NCBI GenBank assembly: GCA_009911195.1
Contig: QXWV01000123.1
Coordinates: forward strand, 1-49,915
Reading direction: 5' to 3'
Source: Lachnospiraceae bacterium
GTDB taxonomy: Bacteria > Bacillota > Clostridia > Lachnospirales > Lachnospiraceae
Length of the DNA stretch: 49,915 nt
The notes below the pieces were generated by a model. It did no database searches, was not told where the DNA came from, and saw only the letters and a program-made list of their open reading frames with translations. Of this stretch, positions 44,472-49,915 are shown piece after piece. Position numbers and translations under genes: made by a program. Numbering within the stretch: position 1 is the stretch's first letter; the number at the start of each line of letters is the position of its first letter.

Positions 44472-45089
44472 ATGGAAACAAGCGAACATGACAAAATCAT
44501 TGCATTCGATACATTATACACAAACAATCACATACAAATGCTAAAAATTGTCATGCCCTATTTTGATAAGCAGACGCAAGGCAAACTGGCTGTCTACATC
44601 AAATATCTGGAATTCCGCCATACCCTTGACCATTGCTCCCATTCTTATGAATTAAGCGGCTGTTCCTTTCAGAAAGAAGATTTCAATATAAACAAACTCT
44701 GCTCCGAACTTTCCCCTTTCTGCAGCAATTCGGAAAAAGAAAAGCTGGAGCGGATAGCCGGTATTTTCCGTTCTATAGAAATGTACAAGGAAATGAGCCG
44801 TACAATGGAAATGATGAAGGATTTTGCCCCAGATTTGTTTGCAGACGGCCTGGGAAGCATTTTCCCGCCTAACTCTGCCACGGACTCACCGGATGGCAAT
44901 GACGCTAATTTTTCCGATGGCAATGCCACAGTTTTTCCGGATGTCACTGGCTATTTTTCCAGTCAGGCAAATCAGCAGAATAATAACATGATGGAAATGC
45001 TCATGGGCATGCTTTCCCCGGAGCAGAAATCCATATTTGAAATGTTTGGAGGTAATAACACACATGAATCAGACAGAATGGATGAATGA
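44472..45089 (+). CDS. Hypothetical protein, 205 aa
   Basis: Soluble, mostly helical protein. The N-terminal half has the pattern FDTLYTNNHIQMLKIVMPYF, which I associate with small conserved proteins of Lachnospiraceae. Residues ~130-170 are a low-complexity Asp/Ser/Asn-rich linker, and the end is Met-rich (MMEMLMGMLSPEQKSIFEMF). The start ATG 44472 has AAGGG at short spacing; an ATG six codons earlier has its AAGG too close. It overlaps the next gene by 26 nt, so the two are coupled. Function unknown. Confidence 0.65.
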   Translation: METSEHDKIIAFDTLYTNNHIQMLKIVMPYFDKQTQGKLAVYIKYLEFRHTLDHCSHSYELSGCSFQKEDFNINKLCSELSPFCSNSEKEKLERIAGIFRSIEMYKEMSRTMEMMKDFAPDLFADGLGSIFPPNSATDSPDGNDANFSDGNATVFPDVTGYFSSQANQQNNNMMEMLMGMLSPEQKSIFEMFGGNNTHESDRMDE

Positions 45090-45336
45090 CCCTTTGGTTG
45101 CCGGCATCGATAAGGCAAAGCTGCAGTTTCTCCAAACGCTTGTCTTTGAAGGCCAGAATCTTACGAAAGAGCAGATGATTCCCTTTCTCATGTCCGTAGC
45201 ACAGAAAGGGAAATCTCAAAATATTTCCTTTGACAACAACGAAATAGATGCTATCGTAACCGCACTGCGCCAATATTCCACACCGGAAGAAATCGCGAAA
45301 ATTAATAAGCTGATGGCCCTGAAGAAAAAACGTTAA
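45064..45336 (+). CDS. Hypothetical protein, 90 aa
   Basis: Small all-helical protein (LQFLQTLVFEGQNLTKEQMI, then IDAIVTALRQYSTPEEIAKIN) ending in a basic tail KKKR. The chosen start ATG 45064 has GGAGG 11 nt upstream, inside the preceding gene; a start nine codons earlier lacks a site. It is the last gene of the plus-strand pair, followed immediately by a series of hairpins. Partnership with the 205-aa protein is likely from the overlap. Function unknown. Confidence 0.65.
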   Translation: MNQTEWMNDPLVAGIDKAKLQFLQTLVFEGQNLTKEQMIPFLMSVAQKGKSQNISFDNNEIDAIVTALRQYSTPEEIAKINKLMALKKKR

Positions 45337-45337
45337 T

Positions 45338-45415
45338 CGAGTAGGGGAATCACTTTTCACCTACTCGCCACGCGCCCCGTGCGCCGCATAGCGGCTTATT
45401 TCCTCTGCACGGGGC
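45338..45415. repeat. Compact double inverted-repeat element
   Basis: Two strong stems in a row: CGAGTAGG (45338-45345) / CCTACTCG (45360-45367), then GCCCCGTGC (45374-45382) / GCACGGGGC (45407-45415) with an inner GCCGC/GCGGC stem (45383-45387 / 45391-45395). It is GC-rich and has no U-tract. It resembles a REP/MITE-like structured repeat more than a terminator. Confidence 0.45.
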
Positions 45416-45422
45416 TGTGTAT

Positions 45423-45462
45423 AAAAAACGGATGCTGCCCTTATATACAGCATCCGTTTTTT
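45423..45462. terminator. Bidirectional terminator between convergent genes
   Basis: Perfect 15-bp stem from AAAAAACGGATGCTG (45423-45437) and CAGCATCCGTTTTTT (45448-45462), loop 10 nt, with A and T runs at the ends. It serves both the plus-strand small genes and the leuS transcript. Confidence 0.88.
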
Positions 45463-45536
45463 CTTTGCCTTACAAGCTTTGAACGCCAACAGCCATAGCC
45501 GGGGATACTCCTGGCAGCAAGATTTCCCCTTCACAC

Positions 45537-47951
45537 TTATGGCTTTGCCACAATATTCACAAGCCTTCCAGGCACATAAATTTCCTTCACAATATTGCCG
45601 TTCAGCTTATCTTTTACCGCTTCTTTCCCGGCCGCAATGGCATCTTCCTTACTGATATCACTGGCCACCTGAATCGTTGCCCTTACTTTGCCATTTACTT
45701 GGACAGCGATTTCCACAGTTGCCTCTATTGTCTTTTCTTCCTCAAATTCCGGCCATGCCGCCTGATAAACTTTTCCTTCAAAGCCTACCAGCCCCCAAAG
45801 TTCCTCCGTAATATGGGGGGCAACCGGGTTTAACATCGTAAGCAACGTTTTAAACTCGCCTCTTGTCACGCCGTTTTTCTTATAAAACTCATTAATCAGC
45901 GCCATCATTGCAGCAATCGCCGTATTATACTTCAAACTTTCAAAATCATTGCTCACCTTTTTAATGGTCTGATGCATCTTCGTTTCCAGCGCCTTGCTGT
46001 AGCCGTCTCCTTCAACGAGAATATCCTGCAGCTTCCATACCCTTTCCAGGAAACGGCGGCATCCCTTTACTCCATCCTCCGACCAGGCCGCGCTCAGTTC
46101 AAAGGCGCCGATGAACATTTCATAGGTACGCAGAGTATCCGCACCATAATCCCTTACAATATCGTCTGGATTTACCACATTGCCCCGGGATTTACTCATT
46201 TTTTCCCCATTGGAACCCAGAATCATCCCATGGGAAGTACGCTTCTGATACGGTTCCGGGCAAGGCACTACTTTTTCATCGTATAAAAATTTATGCCAAA
46301 ACCGGGAATACAGCAGATGCAGCGTAGTGTGCTCCATACCCCCGTTATACCAATCCACCGGCATCCAATATTCCAGCGCTTCCTTACTGGCCAGCGCATC
46401 TTCATTCTTCGGGTCCGTATACCGCAGAAAATACCATGAAGAGCCCGCCCACTGGGGCATTGTATCGGTCTCCCTCTTTGCCGGCCCGCCGCAGCAAGGG
46501 CAAGTTGTATTTACCCAATCAACCATTGCCGCCAAAGGCGATTCCCCGTTGTCTGTAGGCATATAACTTTCCACCTCCGGCAGTTCTAAAGGCAGTTCGC
46601 TTTCATCCAACGGAACAAACCCACATTTTTCGCATTCCACTATGGGAATCGGCTCTCCCCAGTAACGCTGTCTGGAGAATACCCAGTCCCTCAGCTTGAA
46701 ATTCGTCTTCTTCTCTCCGATTCCCTTCTCTGTCAGGAATTCCACAATCTTTTTCTTCGCTTCTGCTACGTTCAGCCCATTCAGGAAATCCGAATTCACC
46801 AGCATCCCTTCCGCCACGTCCGTGTAAACGGCTTCCTCTACCCCCACAGGGCTTCCTGCCACTACTTCCACAATAGGCAGCCCAAACTTCTTCGCAAATT
46901 CCCAGTCTCTTTCGTCATGGGCAGGAACAGCCATAATTGCCCCGGTTCCATACGTCATCAGTACATAGTCGGAAATCCAAATAGGGATTTCCTTCCCGTT
47001 CACCGGATTGACAGCCATCAGCCCATCAATGGCCACACCTGTCTTCTCTTTGGCCAGCTCCGTCCTTTCAAAATCCGATTTCCTGGCCGCCATCTCCCGA
47101 TATGCCACCACATCATCCCAGTTCTTAATTTCATCCTTATATTTGTCTATCATCGGATGCTCTGGGGAAAGCACCATATAGGTTACGCCAAAAAGCGTAT
47201 CCGGCCTTGTAGTATATATCCTTAATGTCTCTTCCTTATCCTTTACCCGGAAATCCACTTCCGCACCTTCGGATTTGCCAATCCAGTTCTTCTGTGACAC
47301 CTTCACCCGTTCCACATAATCGACGCTGTCCAAATCCTTAATAAGCTGGTCCGCATATTCGGTAATTTTTAACATCCACTGGCTTTTCACCTTGCGGACT
47401 ACCTCCGCGCCGCACCGTTCACATACGCCATTGACCACTTCCTCATTGGCCAACCCTACTTTACAGGAAGTACACCAGTTAATCGGCATCTCGCTCTTAT
47501 AAGCTAACCCAGCCTTAAACAGCTTTAAGAAAATCCACTGCGTCCATTTATAATATCCGGGGTCCGTTGTATTGATTTCCCTTTCCCAGTCAAAAGAATA
47601 ACCCAAGGCATGAAGCTGGCCTTTAAAGCGCTCCACATTATTCTTTGTCACCATTTTGGGATGGATATGATTTTTTATAGCATAATTCTCCGTAGGGAGG
47701 CCAAAAGCATCCCATCCCATGGGATACAGCACATTATACCCCTGCATCCTCCTCTTCCTCGCCACGATATCCAATGCCGTATAAGGTCTGGGATGCCCTA
47801 CATGCAGCCCCTGCCCGGAAGGATAAGGGAACTCCACCAAAGCATAATACTTCGGCTTGGAATAATCGTCCGAAGTCGCAAATGCCCTCTCCTCATCCCA
47901 AATTTTCTGCCATTTCTGTTCTACCTCTCTGTGATTATACGGTTCTGCCAT
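45537..47951 (-). CDS. leuS: Leucine--tRNA ligase
   Basis: 804-aa class I aminoacyl-tRNA synthetase charging tRNA-Leu in the cytoplasm. Visible are the HIGH-type motif HVGH (50-53), the KMSKS loop ([16 protein letters not shown]), zinc-finger-like cysteine pairs (CTSCKVG...CERCG; CEKCGF; CPCCGG) and the CP1 editing insertion with [20 protein letters not shown]. Length and domain order are normal for bacterial LeuRS. The start has AAAGGAG. The ~170 nt upstream show no T-box-like structure, so any leucine-responsive control would be elsewhere. Its downstream terminator is shared with the convergent small genes. Confidence 0.97.
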   Translation of the reverse strand: MAEPYNHREVEQKWQKIWDEERAFATSDDYSKPKYYALVEFPYPSGQGLHVGHPRPYTALDIVARKRRMQGYNVLYPMGWDAFGLPTENYAIKNHIHPKMVTKNNVERFKGQLHALGYSFDWEREINTTDPGYYKWTQWIFLKLFKAGLAYKSEMPINWCTSCKVGLANEEVVNGVCERCGAEVVRKVKSQWMLKITEYADQLIKDLDSVDYVERVKVSQKNWIGKSEGAEVDFRVKDKEETLRIYTTRPDTLFGVTYMVLSPEHPMIDKYKDEIKNWDDVVAYREMAARKSDFERTELAKEKTGVAIDGLMAVNPVNGKEIPIWISDYVLMTYGTGAIMAVPAHDERDWEFAKKFGLPIVEVVAGSPVGVEEAVYTDVAEGMLVNSDFLNGLNVAEAKKKIVEFLTEKGIGEKKTNFKLRDWVFSRQRYWGEPIPIVECEKCGFVPLDESELPLELPEVESYMPTDNGESPLAAMVDWVNTTCPCCGGPAKRETDTMPQWAGSSWYFLRYTDPKNEDALASKEALEYWMPVDWYNGGMEHTTLHLLYSRFWHKFLYDEKVVPCPEPYQKRTSHGMILGSNGEKMSKSRGNVVNPDDIVRDYGADTLRTYEMFIGAFELSAAWSEDGVKGCRRFLERVWKLQDILVEGDGYSKALETKMHQTIKKVSNDFESLKYNTAIAAMMALINEFYKKNGVTRGEFKTLLTMLNPVAPHITEELWGLVGFEGKVYQAAWPEFEEEKTIEATVEIAVQVNGKVRATIQVASDISKEDAIAAGKEAVKDKLNGNIVKEIYVPGRLVNIVAKP

Positions 47952-48122
47952 CTTTCTTTTGCTCCTTTATCATCCATCTTTTCATAATTCTTTATCATTT
48001 ACCGAACCAAACGTGAAAACACTCTAAAACACCGATAATTCTATACTTTTTCCCTTCTCCTGTCAAGAGCTGCCAGCTATTGTTTTCTGCACGCCAGTCT
48101 ATTGTTTTCCGCACATTATCTG

Positions 48123-49784
48123 CTATTCCAGGGATTTCACCCGATGCAGCCCATACCCTTCCGCATAGCTAAGTTTCACACTGTCTCCAACCTGGTACTT
48201 CAAAATACCTATCAGCTCCTTATTTGACATATCCAGGTCAAAGATATCTTCATTATTTTCCAGGCCAATATAATAATGAGTGGTTCCTTCCAGTACAATC
48301 GGCGCAATCATATCTATTTTCCCTGACGCTTCCTTATATAATTCCGTATTTTCCGATACGATGCCATTCGTGTTCAGAAGTTCTGTATAATTCCCTTCGC
48401 ACTCCTGCACCGTATCGCCGATAGCCACCCACTGATATTTCTGCACATTTACCATAGCATACTTCTTCACCAAGCCTGCCGCATCCTTCAGTGCCATAAA
48501 ATACGTAGGTTCATCGGCAATATTCAGCAGCAGCGGGAACGTTGCACGGTAGCCCAGGTTTTGTACCTGGCCTTCCGCCGAAGACATGGCCGAGTCCTCA
48601 ATTGCCCCTTCCACTTTATAATACCGCGTTTCCATCGTCCTCTGGTTCATCAACACAAACCCTACGTTGGACTGGTCACCGCTTACGCTTGTCACGCCGG
48701 TATATACCCACACATCATCTTCCAACGCGATATAATTGTACCCGTTGGTGGATTGGAGACAATCCTTCTGACCTAAAATGGAATTGAAATACCCGTTTTT
48801 ATATAATCCCGAGTAATCATATAAATTCATTAAAAGTTCTGCTGAAAACACCTTGTCAATCCACTGGGGTACATCCTCCACCGCATAATCAATGCATTCT
48901 CCGGTAACCGCATTGCAAAGGACTACCCTTCCTACCGTCTGCCCGCCGAACAAGCCAATGTTAAACTTTTTCACCGGACATACCCAATAAGGCGTTCCCT
49001 CTTCATCAATCTCAAAGAAAATCTGGCTGTCAAAAATGTAGGTAGGGAAGCGGAACCGCAAATGCCTGTAGAGATTTCTGTTAAAATATTCCGATTTTGA
49101 ATACTTAATCCCCTGTTCCAGTTTTACGCATTCTGTATTCTGTGTTGTCATATCAATCAGTATATATGCCGGTATTCCCTTGCTCTGGTTCGTCAGCCAC
49201 TTTATCGGGCTGGCATAGGACAAAGGGGTCACCCGTACCGGAACCCCCTGATAGTTAATCTGGGAATAATCCCCTGCCACCTCGAACTGTGATACCATAT
49301 CCACCATGCTGCCCATTTTCCGGTTGCCCAACAGAGCCGCCGACTCCTTATCCAGCAAAGGAATGGTACGGTAATCCACTTCTTTAATATCTGCCGTAAA
49401 CTCCCTCTCTTCTATTGTCAAAAGCGCCTGGTATTTCCTGGCATTAACAATGGGGGAGGAAAGAATGCTTCCAATGAAGTAAACGGCCACAACAAGAAGC
49501 AGTAAAATCCCCAGCCCTTTAAATACTTTGCTCTCCCTCAGCCCAAACGTATTAAACTTTATGCCGAATTTCGCCATTACCTCTGATTCCACATACCCCT
49601 TACCCGTCTTTCTGAAAGCGTAAACCACCATAATAACCAGTAGAATGGTAATGATAAACATCCAAAAACCAGAAGAATGAATATTGATAGCCGGCAGCGA
49701 AATATAATAATATACAAACGCCGCTGCCAATGCCAGCAATATAAATATTAAGTTCCGAATCCATTTTTTCATAGTAATTGCCAT
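48123..49784 (-). CDS. Conserved membrane protein of unknown function
   Basis: 553-aa protein. Three hydrophobic segments lie near the N-terminus (~10-30, 38-57 and ~90-110), followed by a long, probably extracytoplasmic beta-rich region with no recognised motif; Tyr/Asn-rich stretches such as STNGYNYIALEDDVWVYTG recur. I do not recognise a catalytic site or named family. Two in-frame starts are possible (49784 and 49772): AAGGAG is one base from the first and 13 from the second. A 19-bp tandem repeat lies immediately upstream. It is separated from leuS by ~170 nt and may be its own transcript. Confidence 0.65.
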   Translation of the reverse strand: MAITMKKWIRNLIFILLALAAAFVYYYISLPAINIHSSGFWMFIITILLVIMVVYAFRKTGKGYVESEVMAKFGIKFNTFGLRESKVFKGLGILLLLVVAVYFIGSILSSPIVNARKYQALLTIEEREFTADIKEVDYRTIPLLDKESAALLGNRKMGSMVDMVSQFEVAGDYSQINYQGVPVRVTPLSYASPIKWLTNQSKGIPAYILIDMTTQNTECVKLEQGIKYSKSEYFNRNLYRHLRFRFPTYIFDSQIFFEIDEEGTPYWVCPVKKFNIGLFGGQTVGRVVLCNAVTGECIDYAVEDVPQWIDKVFSAELLMNLYDYSGLYKNGYFNSILGQKDCLQSTNGYNYIALEDDVWVYTGVTSVSGDQSNVGFVLMNQRTMETRYYKVEGAIEDSAMSSAEGQVQNLGYRATFPLLLNIADEPTYFMALKDAAGLVKKYAMVNVQKYQWVAIGDTVQECEGNYTELLNTNGIVSENTELYKEASGKIDMIAPIVLEGTTHYYIGLENNEDIFDLDMSNKELIGILKYQVGDSVKLSYAEGYGLHRVKSLE

Positions 49785-49819
49785 GCTCCTTTTCTTATTT
49801 TATTACTTCTTTCCATTTT

Positions 49820-49915
49820 TCTTATTCCCTTCTATTTCCCCTATTCCCTTCTATTTTCCCTATTCCCTTCTATTTTCCCTATTCCCTTCTATTTTCCCTA
49901 TTCCCTTCTATTTTC
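49820..49915. repeat. 19-bp tandem repeat reaching the window end
   Basis: The unit CCCTATTCCCTTCTATTTT is repeated perfectly at 49839, 49858, 49877 and 49896, with one degenerate copy at 49820 and a further copy cut off by the window end. Read on the minus strand each unit contains AGAAGGGAATAGGG, a purine-rich Shine-Dalgarno-like text. It lies upstream of the membrane-protein gene. Confidence 0.9.

Noticed and set aside
47952-48122. T-box leader for leuS
   Set aside because: The upstream gap is only ~170 nt and shows neither the conserved T-box sequence nor a terminator/antiterminator pair.
1-49915. CRISPR arrays, tRNA or rRNA genes
   Set aside because: No regularly spaced repeat-spacer pattern and no recognisable tRNA or rRNA sequence was seen on reading; the only regular array is the 19-bp tandem repeat at the end. 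A tRNAscan or Infernal run would be decisive.

Overview
The window looks like a chromosomal segment of an anaerobic, spore-forming Firmicute, most likely a gut Lachnospiraceae (Clostridium cluster XIVa relative). This rests on strong AGGAGG-type ribosome sites, LacI-controlled sugar operons with Rbs/Xyl-type ABC importers, BspA-type leucine-rich-repeat surface proteins with a class B sortase, Csp-like subtilases without signal peptides, and a small high-cysteine protein of the kind seen in that family. The genus cannot be fixed from the sequence alone.

Layout. (1) 1-9.4 kb, minus strand: a glycan-use operon (substrate-binding lipoprotein, Cys-type sulfatase, HSL-type esterase, permease, ATPase, second alpha/beta hydrolase, GH43 glycosidase) ending in a terminator at the window start. 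A divergent LacI regulator follows (9.7-10.7 kb). (2) 10.7-16.5 kb, minus strand: FucI/AraA-like isomerase, split transketolase (N and C halves), FGGY kinase and nucleoside hydrolase, again with a divergent LacI regulator (16.8-17.8 kb). The isomerase has a leader with three inverted repeats, two of which interlock as a pseudoknot. (3) 17.9-23.6 kb: an AT-rich island. Its two overlapping genes encode a fusion of an archaeo-eukaryotic-type primase with a reverse transcriptase (840 aa) and an 886-aa protein whose C-terminus resembles a phosphoribosyltransferase. The island is bordered by a degraded 3' end of a subtilase gene and by small repeats. This is the best candidate for an undescribed system, probably anti-phage or other conflict biology. 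(4) 23.9-29.4 kb: an Rpn-like PD-(D/E)XK protein, a Csp-like S8 peptidase, an M18 aminopeptidase and a DUF2156 protein.

(5) 29.5-33.8 kb: an ABC-F ATPase with a clear sigma-A promoter, an isocitrate dehydrogenase gene carrying a one-base frameshift, and a GntR/FCD regulator whose promoter contains a perfect TTGTATACAA-type palindrome. (6) 33.8-43.8 kb: a class B sortase, a 1667-aa LRR protein with a TPKTG sorting signal, a 918-aa LRR protein without an anchor, then a small subtilase whose Shine-Dalgarno lies in a 13-bp hairpin. (7) 44.1-45.5 kb, plus strand: a 76-aa Cys/Gly-rich protein and two small hypotheticals, followed by stacked hairpins. (8) 45.5-49.9 kb: leuS, a membrane protein of unknown function, and a 19-bp tandem repeat running off the window end.

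I saw no rRNA, tRNA, CRISPR array or intact transposase. Functions are assigned by reading motifs. Promoter and RNA-structure calls were made by eye and were not computed.
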